From an uncultured Aequorivita sp. (GTDB lineage: Bacteria; Bacteroidota; Bacteroidia; Flavobacteriales; Flavobacteriaceae): 41,539 bases of DNA. How positions within the stretch are numbered: position 1 is the first letter of the stretch; every line of letters starts with the position of its first letter. Positions 25,596 to 34,000 of this stretch are shown in pieces. Both the position numbers and the translations under genes were made by a program. The stretch spans positions 1 to 41,539 of the forward strand of contig CAKZLK010000024.1 of the NCBI GenBank assembly GCA_937125455.1. Reading direction: 5' to 3'. The notes under the pieces are model-generated. The model had not been told where the DNA came from. It ran no database searches and was given only the letters and a program-made list of their open reading frames with translations.

Positions 25596-26021
25596 TTGAA
25601 AAGAAACATAGGAAGAATAGACAAAGCAGATTTTCCAATGCTGAACCTTTTTGACATTGAAGTGAAAATTGACACGGGCGCCTACACTTCTTCTATTCAT
25701 TGTAAAAACGTGAAAGTGGAGGATTGCTATTTAAAATGTACTTTCTTGGATGAAGAACATCCCAGTTATCACGAAAAAGAAATTATTTTTGACGAATATG
25801 ACGTAAAAGTAGTCAAAAGCAGCAATGGCCAATCTGAAGCCAGATACAGAATAAAAACAGAAATCGTTCTTTTCGGAAGGACACAACCAATTTATTTAAC
25901 ATTGAGCGATCGCGAAGAAATGCGTTTTCCAGTGCTTTTGGGAAGAAGCTTTTTAAGCAAAAAATATATAGTGGATATAAACAAAACCAATCTTTCCTTT
26001 AAACTAAAAACCAAAAAATGA
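25596..26021 (+). CDS. RimB-type retropepsin-like (ATP-dependent zinc) protease
   Basis: A 141-residue protein of the Zn_protease/RimB family (PF05618): [32 protein letters not shown] carries the retropepsin-like D-T-G-A active-site motif (D27), and [15 protein letters not shown] is the matching C-terminal half. In Pseudomonas RimB removes glutamates that RimK added to ribosomal protein S6. The start is TTG 25596, because the conserved [10 protein letters not shown] begins within five residues and the next ATG (25638) would delete it. It overlaps the second rimK by 4 bases (ATGA, 26018-26021), so translation is coupled. Confidence 0.85.
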   Translation: MKRNIGRIDKADFPMLNLFDIEVKIDTGAYTSSIHCKNVKVEDCYLKCTFLDEEHPSYHEKEIIFDEYDVKVVKSSNGQSEARYRIKTEIVLFGRTQPIYLTLSDREEMRFPVLLGRSFLSKKYIVDINKTNLSFKLKTKK

Positions 26022-26890
26022 ATATTAAGATATTATCGGCAAACGCAAATTTATATTCCACTAAGCGTCTTGTAGAAGCCGCCAAAGCCAGAAAACATGA
26101 CGTAGAGATTATAAATCACGCAAAGTGCGACATTGTAATTGAAAAGAAAAACCCAGTAATTTATTACAAAGGCCACAAATTAGACCATACCGATGCCATT
26201 ATCCCGAGAATTGGAGCTTCGGTAACTTTTTATGGAACCGCGGTGGTGCGCCAATTTGAGATGATGCACGTTTTCACAACAACGGAGTCTCAAGCCTTGG
26301 TTCGCTCAAGAGACAAATTGAGGAGTTTACAGATACTTTCCCGCGCAGGATTGGGATTGCCAAAAACCGTTTTTACAAACTATTCCAAAAACGTAAAGGA
26401 AATCGTGGACCAAGCTGGTGGTGCGCCTGTAATTATTAAATTGTTAGAAGGAACCCAAGGGATTGGCGTTATTTTGGTTGAAACCCGAAAAGCTGCGGAA
26501 TCAGTGATCGAGGCATTCAACAACCTACAAGCTCGTGTAATTGTTCAAGAATTTATAAAAGAGGCTGGTGGAGCAGACATTCGTGCTTTTATTGTAGACG
26601 GACAAGTTGTTGGCGCCATGAAAAGACAAGGAAAAGAAGGCGAATTCAGGAGTAATTTGCACCGAGGTGGCACAGCAACAGTTATCAAACTTACCGATGA
26701 AGAAGAAACTGCAGCCCTAAAAGCTGCTAAAGCGATGGGGTTGGGAATTGCAGGAGTAGACATGCTTCAATCCGCCCGTGGACCGCTTATTTTGGAAGTT
26801 AATTCGTCTCCTGGCTTGGAAGGTATTGAACTGGCTACCGGAAAAGACATTGCGAATTCTATAATAAAATATATTGAAAGGAACGTTTAA
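26018..26890 (+). CDS. rimK: RimK-family alpha-L-glutamate ligase, second paralog
   Basis: A 290-residue ATP-grasp ligase. Motifs are [62 protein letters not shown] (positions about 183-227), GVDMLQS, and [15 protein letters not shown]. It is of the same length as the first paralog and collinear with it, but clearly diverged (for example GEFRSN against GDFRSN, and different N-terminal helices). Of the two it is nearer to canonical RimK in the KRQGKEGEF region. It is coupled to rimB upstream (4-base overlap) and lies 2 bases before the zinc hydrolase gene, so these three form a tight unit. It likely adds glutamate to a protein or cofactor; S6 is the textbook target. Confidence 0.92.
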   Translation: MNIKILSANANLYSTKRLVEAAKARKHDVEIINHAKCDIVIEKKNPVIYYKGHKLDHTDAIIPRIGASVTFYGTAVVRQFEMMHVFTTTESQALVRSRDKLRSLQILSRAGLGLPKTVFTNYSKNVKEIVDQAGGAPVIIKLLEGTQGIGVILVETRKAAESVIEAFNNLQARVIVQEFIKEAGGADIRAFIVDGQVVGAMKRQGKEGEFRSNLHRGGTATVIKLTDEEETAALKAAKAMGLGIAGVDMLQSARGPLILEVNSSPGLEGIELATGKDIANSIIKYIERNV

Positions 26891-26892
26891 CT

Positions 26893-27894
26893 ATGGCTAA
26901 AAAGGAAGAACGCGATATTGTAATATTAAATGAGCATGTAGCTCTTGGTGAAAGCAAAACAATTGATTTTAGTATTGCAAAACTTTACACTTTCACGAAA
27001 GTTGATATTCCAATTATCATTGAACGTTCCAAAATTCCTGGGCCGACTGTTCTTATTACTGCAGCGATTCACGGCGATGAAATAAACGGTGTTGAAATTG
27101 TTCGACAGCTCATTGCCAAAAAAATGAACAAGCCGAAACGAGGGACCATTATTTGTATTCCTATTTTAAACGTATTCGGATTTTTAAACGGAGACCGTTT
27201 CTTTCCTGATGGACGTGATCTAAACAGAGTTTTTCCAGGAACCAAAACAGGTTCATTGGCGAGCCGCGTTGCATATCAATTCACCAAAAAGGTCTTACCT
27301 CACGCAGATTATTGCATAGATTTTCACACAGGCGGTGCGAGTCGTTTTAATGCTCCGCAAATACGCATAAAACCAAGTGACGAAAAATTATTGGAGCTTG
27401 CAAAAGCTTTTAATGCCCCTTTTACGGTATATTCAAATACCATTGAAAAATCCTATCGAAAAACCTGTCAAAAAATGGGTATTCCAATTCTTCTTTTTGA
27501 AGGTGGAAAAAGCCGCGAAAGCAATAAACATATTGTAAAGGAGGGTGTAGATGGTATCCTTCGTTTTTTGGAGCATTTAGACATGTTAGGGAAACGACAT
27601 GTTGCACCAGATCCGTTTACTAAAACTGTTATTATTGAAAAAAGTAAATGGATTCGCGCCCATCGAAGTGGTTTACTTCACGTAAAGGTAGACTGCAATA
27701 AACATGTTGAAAAAGGTGAATTTTTGGCGACGATTACAGATCCTTATGGAAAAATGCGGTTCAAGGTTACTTCGCCCAACGAAGGTTATATTATTAATGT
27801 GAACCAATCACCAATTGTTAATCAGGGCGATGCTATTTTTCATATTTCAACGATGAATACAGCAAATACAGAAGGAGAAGAAATGGAAGACTAA
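26893..27894 (+). CDS. Succinylglutamate desuccinylase/aspartoacylase-family zinc hydrolase
   Basis: A 333-residue AstE/AspA (M14-like) protein. The zinc site is formed by HGDE (ITAAIHGDEINGVE, about residue 59) and the FHTG histidine (YCIDFHTGG, about 145). NRVFPG is the family's arginine-bearing loop, and GKSRE follows the catalytic-glutamate region LLFEGG. A C-terminal beta/lipoyl-like tail (RSGLLHVKVDCNKHVEKGEFLATI, GYIINVNQSPIVNQGDAIF) is normal for this branch. Members cleave N-acyl or peptide-like bonds of aspartate or glutamate. The gene is 2 bases after rimK. The RimK/RimB/AstE-like trio recurs in several bacterial lineages, suggesting the hydrolase works on the RimK product. Confidence 0.88.
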   Translation: MAKKEERDIVILNEHVALGESKTIDFSIAKLYTFTKVDIPIIIERSKIPGPTVLITAAIHGDEINGVEIVRQLIAKKMNKPKRGTIICIPILNVFGFLNGDRFFPDGRDLNRVFPGTKTGSLASRVAYQFTKKVLPHADYCIDFHTGGASRFNAPQIRIKPSDEKLLELAKAFNAPFTVYSNTIEKSYRKTCQKMGIPILLFEGGKSRESNKHIVKEGVDGILRFLEHLDMLGKRHVAPDPFTKTVIIEKSKWIRAHRSGLLHVKVDCNKHVEKGEFLATITDPYGKMRFKVTSPNEGYIINVNQSPIVNQGDAIFHISTMNTANTEGEEMED

Positions 27895-27911
27895 AAAGAT
27901 TATAGAAAATT

Positions 27912-28496
27912 ATGATTGATAAAAAAACACTTCGATTGAAATACAAAAAACTTCGCGAAACCCTTTCGGAAGAATCTGTTGAAGAAATGAGTCTTCAAAT
28001 TGCCAATCAAGCTTTGAAACTTCCTATTTGGGACAAAGCCTATTATCATGTTTTTCTTTCTATGGCACCAAAAAAAGAAGTTAACACAGAATATATTATG
28101 CATATTTTACAGGGAAAAGATAAAAGCATTGTTATTTCAAAAGTAGATTCTAGTTCAAATGAAATGCAGCATTTTTTATTGCAGGAAAACACCGTTTTGA
28201 AAACATCAAAATACGGAATTCCAGAACCTTTATCTGGGATTGAAATTGCGCCAGAAATACTGGATATAATTTTCGTTCCACTTTTAGCTTATGACCAACA
28301 AGGAAATCGTGTTGGTTATGGAAAAGGGTATTATGACCGTTTTTTGGCAAAATGCAATCCCAATGCAGTATTTGTAGGACTTTCATTTTTTGATCCCGAG
28401 CCTAAAATTCTTTTCAACGATACAGATGTGCCATTAAATTTTTGTATCACATCAAAAAAAATATTTGATTTTCAAAATAACCCATTATCTTTATGA
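27912..28496 (+). CDS. 5-formyltetrahydrofolate cyclo-ligase
   Basis: A 194-residue enzyme of the MTHFS/YgfA family that converts 5-formyl-THF to 5,10-methenyl-THF with ATP. Signatures are the basic N-terminal helix (KKTLRLKYKKLRETLS), the middle KYGIPEP, and the C-terminal VPLLAYDQQGNRVGYGKGYYDRFLAKC, whose YGKGYYDRFL binds ATP. Length is typical. It lies 17 bases after the AstE-like hydrolase, so it probably belongs to the same operon as the RimK genes. That neighbourhood raises the question of folate as a glutamylation substrate. Confidence 0.95.
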   Translation: MIDKKTLRLKYKKLRETLSEESVEEMSLQIANQALKLPIWDKAYYHVFLSMAPKKEVNTEYIMHILQGKDKSIVISKVDSSSNEMQHFLLQENTVLKTSKYGIPEPLSGIEIAPEILDIIFVPLLAYDQQGNRVGYGKGYYDRFLAKCNPNAVFVGLSFFDPEPKILFNDTDVPLNFCITSKKIFDFQNNPLSL

Positions 28497-28529
28497 GGTT
28501 AAATGATTATTAACCAACCAAATAAAAAA

Positions 28530-28817
28530 ATGGAAACAGACAATCAACCTATAGGAACCCCGCCAGACAATAATCTGGTTTGGGCAATTTTATGTACCGT
28601 TCTATGTTGCCTACCTTTGGGAATCGTATCAATAATAAAAGCAACCAAAGTAAGAGAACTCTGGGCAATGGGCGATACTGTTGGTGCACAAAAAGCTGCG
28701 GATGATGCAAAGAAATGGGCGATTTGGGGCGCAATTATTGGTCCAGTACTATATGTACTTTTTTGGATTTTGTACTTTATGGTATTTGCCGGTGCTTTAG
28801 CCTTTGGAAACTACTAA
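28530..28817 (+). CDS. CD225/dispanin-family membrane protein
   Basis: A 95-residue protein with two hydrophobic segments. The CD225 core runs NNLVWAILCTVLCCLPLGIVSIIKATKV, then a short cytoplasmic loop (RELWAMGDTVGAQKAADDAKKW), then the second helix. The double cysteine in the first segment is where animal members (IFITM proteins) are palmitoylated. Function in bacteria is unknown. The frame opens at ATG 28503, but ATG 28530 follows an A-rich leader and is preferred. It overlaps the next gene, DUF2752, by 14 bases. Confidence 0.85.
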   Translation: METDNQPIGTPPDNNLVWAILCTVLCCLPLGIVSIIKATKVRELWAMGDTVGAQKAADDAKKWAIWGAIIGPVLYVLFWILYFMVFAGALAFGNY

Positions 28818-29217
28818 ATTTTTAAAAATAGCCCTTCTAGCTTGCCTGCTTGGGGGCTTTTTCTTTATATACTATTCTTTCAATCCTTCCCTTAATTCCT
28901 TTTTCGTTCCCTGCCCTTTTCATTACATAACGGGTTTTTATTGTCCGGGTTGTGGCTCGCAACGTGCTATCCATTTATTGTTTCATGGAGATTTTATGGG
29001 GGCTTTTAGATTCAATCCATTAATGGTTTTAACTTTGCCAATTCTGGTTTATGGATTGGGGATTACCATTGCCAATTGGATATTTGGCACAAACTATCGG
29101 TTTATGCTTTTTTATAGCAAGCTCTTTATATTTGGATATTTTGGATTGGTGATTTTATATTGGGTTCTAAGAAATTTACCTTTTTATCCCTTTGATTTGC
29201 TTGCACCTACTAGCTGA
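28804..29217 (+). CDS. DUF2752 membrane protein
   Basis: A 137-residue protein with about three membrane helices and the DUF2752 hallmark CPFHYITGFYCPGCGSQRA (residues about 37-55), then HLLFHGDFMGAFRFNPL. Function is unknown; the CPGCG-x-R motif suggests a metal-binding or redox site. It starts with TTG inside the end of the CD225 gene (28804-28817), so the two are translationally linked; this pairing also occurs elsewhere in Bacteroidetes. It converges on lspA with only 6 bases between stops, and I see no hairpin terminator there. Confidence 0.85.
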   Translation: METTKFLKIALLACLLGGFFFIYYSFNPSLNSFFVPCPFHYITGFYCPGCGSQRAIHLLFHGDFMGAFRFNPLMVLTLPILVYGLGITIANWIFGTNYRFMLFYSKLFIFGYFGLVILYWVLRNLPFYPFDLLAPTS

Positions 29218-29223
29218 AAAAAT

Positions 29224-29835
29224 TTATTCAGAAATCTCTTTCTTTGGAAATGCCTTTTTATTGAAAATCAATAATAAAATAACTCCAACACTAATGGAAG
29301 AATCTGCGATATTGAAAACTGGATCAAAGAAAGTAAAATACTCTCCACCCCAAAAAGGAAACCATTCAGGAAGCGTACCGCCATACAATGGAAAATATAG
29401 CATATCTACTACTTTTCCGTGAAATACTGTTCCGTAGCCACCACCTTCGGGGAATAACGTAGCTACTTGATGATGACTGTCGTTGAAAATTATTCCGTAA
29501 AATACAGAATCAATAATGTTTCCCAGCGCACCGGCAAAAATTAAAGCAATGCAAAAAATTAAAATACCCGGTAAATTTTTGCGAACGGAATCCCACAGCC
29601 AATAGCCAATTCCACCTATAGCAACAATTCTGAAAAGGGTTAAAATAAGTTTTCCGTACTGTCCGGGAATTTTGGCGCCCCAAGCCATGCCTTCATTTTC
29701 AACAAAAAGAATACGGAACCAATCAAATACTCGAATTTCTTCGCCTAAAAAGAAGTGCGTTTTGATATAAAACTTTGAAATCTGATCGACCAATAGGACC
29801 AGAATAATAATTAGAGTAGCTTTTTTTAGGCTCAT
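29224..29835 (-). CDS. lspA: Lipoprotein signal peptidase (signal peptidase II)
   Basis: A 203-residue inner-membrane aspartic protease that removes signal peptides of lipoproteins after lipidation. It has four helices, with DQISKFYIK at the first, VENEGMAWG after it, catalytic D109 in GNIIDS, and catalytic D178 in FNIADSSIS. The segment between the two aspartates is longer than in E. coli (about 115-170, FNDSHHQVATLFPEGGGYG), as is usual in Bacteroidetes. It follows ileS and dksA on the same strand with a small secreted-protein gene in between. Lipobox proteins in this window (1534, 7543, 12979, 34626) are its expected clients. Confidence 0.97.
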   Translation of the reverse strand: MSLKKATLIIILVLLVDQISKFYIKTHFFLGEEIRVFDWFRILFVENEGMAWGAKIPGQYGKLILTLFRIVAIGGIGYWLWDSVRKNLPGILIFCIALIFAGALGNIIDSVFYGIIFNDSHHQVATLFPEGGGYGTVFHGKVVDMLYFPLYGGTLPEWFPFWGGEYFTFFDPVFNIADSSISVGVILLLIFNKKAFPKKEISE

Positions 29836-29910
29836 AGGATTATTGACTTTCTCTTTCTGAAAAAATTAGAATGTGAAATTTGTCATTTTACAATTATTTC
29901 AGAAACGACG

Positions 29911-29938
29911 GCATCCCTTTGCAAAGGCTACGGAATGC
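29911..29938. repeat. Intergenic hairpin containing a 12-bp palindrome
   Basis: GCATCCC (29911-29917) pairs with GGAATGC (29932-29938) with one G-T pair. Nested inside is the perfect palindrome CCTTTGCAAAGG (29916-29927), so two alternative foldings exist. It lies between the lspA start and the end of the preceding gene. No T tract follows. It could be a dispersed intergenic repeat or a regulatory structure; I cannot tell which. Confidence 0.35.
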
Positions 29939-29957
29939 GAAGGCAAAAATAGCAATA

Positions 29958-30581
29958 TTATTTGGTTTGCAGTAGCGAAATACTGCCATTGACACTTTCT
30001 GCTTCAACAAAAAATTTACCTTGCTCTGAAAGCTTATTTTCAACAGTTCCATTCATTGAAATTCCTTTCCCCGAAACGTTTTTTTGAGCCAGGACAGTTA
30101 TGTTGCCCATTATTGTTTTTAACTGGGCACTTCCTGAAAAATCATTTAAAATACAACTCCCGTTTTCTAAAGAAAAGCTGAGATTTTTAAAGGAGCCATA
30201 GGCTAATATAGATGCTAATTTCGATTTGACATCAACAGCCATTTCATTTGGAAGGGTCATTTGCAATTCTATAGCCATTACTTTGTGGGCAGCAAGTTTG
30301 TCGTTTTCCAAAATAAAAAAAGGTGCAAATCCCGTTTTCAATGAAAGTTTTCCATTTATAATTTTTTCTTCAATAATTATGCTTTCCGCATGTTCGCCCG
30401 AAATATGTACCGAAACTTTAATCGTGGATTCTTCAGAAGAATGAATTGTAACTTTATAAATAGCATCATCATTAATAGACAAGGAGTGAATCCCTTCCGC
30501 AGAAAATTCTTTTTGAATCACTTTTTGTGCGCTACAAAAGGTAATTCCAAAAAATAAAAATATAAATACTGTTTTCAACAT
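29958..30581 (-). CDS. Exported protein with DUF4097-like or beta-helix character, uncharacterised
   Basis: A 207-residue protein with a signal peptide (MLKTVFIFLFFGITFCSAQ), then beta-strand-rich sequence with short repeated strands: IHSLSINDDAIYKVTIHSS, IIEEKIINGKLSLKTG, MTLPNEMAVDVKSKLASILAYGSFKNLSFSLENGSCILNDFSG. The late part (alternating GSF/GSC/GNI turns) resembles DUF4097 or DUF2807 adhesin-like beta-helices. No catalytic motif is seen. It interrupts the usual ileS-dksA-lspA order. Its ATG directly follows the T tract of a terminator hairpin (30588-30610), so its expression may depend on read-through. Confidence 0.7.
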   Translation of the reverse strand: MLKTVFIFLFFGITFCSAQKVIQKEFSAEGIHSLSINDDAIYKVTIHSSEESTIKVSVHISGEHAESIIIEEKIINGKLSLKTGFAPFFILENDKLAAHKVMAIELQMTLPNEMAVDVKSKLASILAYGSFKNLSFSLENGSCILNDFSGSAQLKTIMGNITVLAQKNVSGKGISMNGTVENKLSEQGKFFVEAESVNGSISLLQTK

Positions 30582-30610
30582 AAAAAAAGCCCCATCAAAA
30601 GAGAGGGGCT
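30582..30610 (-). terminator. Terminator or attenuator between dksA-like gene and the exported-protein gene
   Basis: On the minus strand AGCCCC-(11-base loop)-GGGGCT is followed by seven T (the last stem base plus T run occupy 30588-30582), and the very next bases are the ATG at 30581. It lies 38 bases after the dksA-like stop. Its position makes it either an intergenic terminator with partial read-through or an attenuator of the downstream gene. Confidence 0.75.
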
Positions 30611-30648
30611 GTGTTTTTTATACTTCATTTTGTGAAGGAAATAAAATG

Positions 30649-31032
30649 CTATTTCTGCATATTTTTTGCTTCAATACTCAAAGTAGCGTGCGGAACGAGC
30701 TTCAAACGTTCCTTGTTGATTAATTTGCCCGTAACTCGGCAAACGCCGTAGGTTTTGTTTTCAATACGCACTAAAGCGTTTTTAAGGTCGCGAATAAACT
30801 TTTCTTGACGAATGGCAAGTTGTGAATTCGCTTCTTTGCTCATTACTTCACTACCTTCATCAAAAGCTTTGAACGTAGGCGAAGTATCGTCCGTACCGTT
30901 ATTGCTATCATTTTTATAGGAACTTTGAATCAATTCCAACTGTTCCGTAGCTTTCTTTATTTTATCATTCAAAAGGGCTTTGAATTCTTCCAGCTCGGCA
31001 TCTGAATATCTGGTTTTTTCTGTATCTGTCAT
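30649..31032 (-). CDS. TraR/DksA-family transcription regulator with degenerate zinc finger
   Basis: A 127-residue protein with an N-terminal coiled coil (about 10-90, DAELEEFKALLNDKIKKATEQLELI) and a C-terminal DksA-type globular end (TYGVCRVTGKLINKERLKLVPHATLSIEAKN). DksA proteins bind in the RNA polymerase secondary channel and modify promoter response to ppGpp. Only one of the four zinc cysteines remains (C98); the partner positions are T101, H115 and others, as in some flavobacterial DksA proteins. It is only 3 bases after the ileS stop, so it is in the same operon. Confidence 0.9.
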   Translation of the reverse strand: MTDTEKTRYSDAELEEFKALLNDKIKKATEQLELIQSSYKNDSNNGTDDTSPTFKAFDEGSEVMSKEANSQLAIRQEKFIRDLKNALVRIENKTYGVCRVTGKLINKERLKLVPHATLSIEAKNMQK

Positions 31033-31035
31033 AAT

Positions 31036-34000
31036 CTAATGTTTTTTAATACTTATTTGTGTTTCAATATCGTCAAATGCAATTTCCATTCCTTCAATAA
31101 TTTGGGGCTGAAATTGCAAAACCTCCGTTAATGTTTCTTCTTTTATATACTTCAGGTTTTGGCTAACTGCTTCCTTTAGTCTTTCATTTTCCTGAATTGT
31201 TACTTCAATTCGATCCGTTACTTCAAAACCGCTGTCTTTTCGCAGGTTTTGGATTCTGTTTACCAGTTCTCTGGAAATTCCTTCATTTTTCAAATCTGGT
31301 GTTATCGTAACATCCAGTGCCACAGTAACTCCGTCTGCATTTGCAACCAACCATCCTTCAATATCCTGTGAACTTATGATTACATCATCGAGCGCCAAAG
31401 TAGTATTTTTTTCATTAATAAAAACAGTTATTTCACCATCTTTTTCCAGCGTTGCAATTTGTTTCTGATCAAAGCCTGAAATAGTTGCTGCCACTGCTTT
31501 CATATCTTTTCCAAAACGTGGGCCAAGAGTTTTAAAATCGGGTTTTATCTGTTTTACCAACATTCCCGAGCCTTCGTCAATCAGCTCAATTTCCTTTACG
31601 TTCACTTCACTTTTTATCAAATCTGAAACAGCAAGGATTTCTTCTTTTTCGGAATCTTCCAAAACCGGAATCATTATTTTTTGAAGTGGTTGGCGCACTT
31701 TTATCTTCTCTCTTTGTCGTAACGAAAGCACCAACGATGATATTGTTTGCGCCTTCTGCATCTTGTGCTCCAACTTTTTATCAATGAACGAGGTGTCTGC
31801 TTTTGGAAAATCGGTCAAATGTACCGAAGCAATTTTGCCTTTTGTTGTTCCCTGCGTTAAATCTATGTAAAGCCTATCCATAAAGAAAGGTGCTACGGGA
31901 GCTCCTAATTTGGCAACGGTTTCTAGACAGGTATATAGCGTTTGATATGCCGAAATTTTATCGTCATTATAACTTCCTTTCCAATATCTTCTTCGGCTCA
32001 AACGAACAAACCAGTTGCTCAAATTTTCCTGAACAAATTCTGAAATAGCACGTGTTGCCTTGGTTGGTTCATAATCTGCGTAATAATCATCCACTTTTTG
32101 GATAAGTGTGTGCAATTCTGAAAGAATCCAGCGGTCTATTTCCGGACGCTTTTCTAGCGGAAGATCTTCTTCAAGATACTGAAAATTGTCGAGATTGGCA
32201 TAAAGGCTGAAAAAACTATACGTATTGTAAAGGGTTCCAAAGAATTTATTGCGCACTTCCGAAATTCCGTCCTGATCAAATTTTAAATTATCCCACGGAT
32301 TGGCATTACTTATCATATACCAACGGGTAGCATCTGGACCATAAACATCTAAAGTTTCAAAAGGGTCCACGGCATTTCCAAGACGCTTGCTCATTTTTTG
32401 GCCGTTTTTATCTAAAACCAGCCCATTTGAAACTACATTTTTATACGCAACATCGTCAAAAATCATGGTTGCTATTGCGTGCAGGGTATAAAACCAACCA
32501 CGGGTTTGATCTACGCCTTCTGCTATAAAGTCTGCTTTTCGCCAAACATTTTCAACCTTTTCTTTGTTTTCGAAAGGATAGTGCCATTGTGCATAAGGCA
32601 TGCTCCCGCTATCAAACCAAACGTCTATCAAATCGGCTTCGCGCTTCATTGGTTTTCCGCTTGGTGAAACGAGAATTATTTCATCTACAATATTTTTATG
32701 AAGATCTACTTTTGCATAGTTTTCTTCGGAAAAATCGCCAGGCTTGAAACTCTCAAAAATATCCTGCTCCATTAATCCTGCTACTACCGATTTCTGCATT
32801 TCGGTTTTAAGCTCTTCAATAGAACCTATGATGATTTCTTCTTTCCTGTCCTCAGTTCTCCAAATTGGCAATGGAATTCCCCAATAGCGTGAGCGCGAAA
32901 GGTTCCAATCGTTGGCGTTTGCAAGCCAATTGCCAAAACGACCTTCGCCAGTTGATTTAGGCTTCCAGTTTATTTCTTTGTTCAATTTGAACATTCTATC
33001 ACGGAAATCGGTCACTTTTATAAACCACGAATCCAAAGGATAGTATAAAATTGGTTTGTCGGTTCGCCAGCAATTTGGATAGCTGTGTAAATATTTTTCA
33101 ACTTTGAAGGCTTTATTTTCAGTCTTCAGTTTTATGGCAATTTCTACGTCAACAGATTTTTCTGGAACTTCAGAATCTTCATAATATTCGTTCTTCACGT
33201 ACTTGCCAGCAAGCTCCTTCATTTCTGGACGAAACTTTCCTTGTAAATCCACAAGCGGAACTAGATTGCCGTTTTCATCTTTTACGAGCATCGGCGGAAT
33301 TTCTGGCACCGCTTCCTTTGCAACCTTGGCATCATCTGCACCAAAAGTTGGCGCAGTATGCACGATTCCCGTTCCGTCTTCCGTAGTCACAAAATCTCCA
33401 GCGATTATTCTAAAAGCATTTTCAGGATTGTCATGCGGTTTTGCATAATCTAGTAGCTGCTCGTAACGAATTCCTATTAAATCTGCGCCTTTGAATTCCT
33501 TCGAAACAAAATATGGAATCATTTTGTCGCCCTGAGTAAAGGCTTCTAATGATTCCTCGTTGGGTTTTTCTTCGAATTTATTCGCAAATTGACTCGCAAC
33601 CAAGTTTTTCGCCAGGACCACATTTATGGGTTGAAAAGTGTATTGGTTGAACGTTTTCACCAAAACGTAATCAATCTTCGCCCCAACAGTCAACGCAGTA
33701 TTGCTTGGAAGCGTCCAAGGCGTAGTGGTCCAAGCAAGGAACCAAATATTGTTTGATTCTTCTGCAAGGAAATCGGGCAAGGTTTCGGCCATTGCCTTAA
33801 ATTGGGCAACAACGGTTGTATCTGTAATATCTTGATAGGTTCCCGGTTGGTTCAATTCGTGTGAACTCAACCCAGTTCCCGCTTTTGGGGAATATGGTTG
33901 AATTGTGTAACCTTTATAAAGTAGATTTTTGTTATATATTTTTTTTAGTAACCACCAAACGGTTTCCATATATTTTGGCTCGTAGGTAACATACGGATCG

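Noticed and set aside
29218-29223. Terminator between DUF2752 and lspA
   Set aside because: The genes converge with 6 bases between stops, and I found no hairpin there or in the gene ends.
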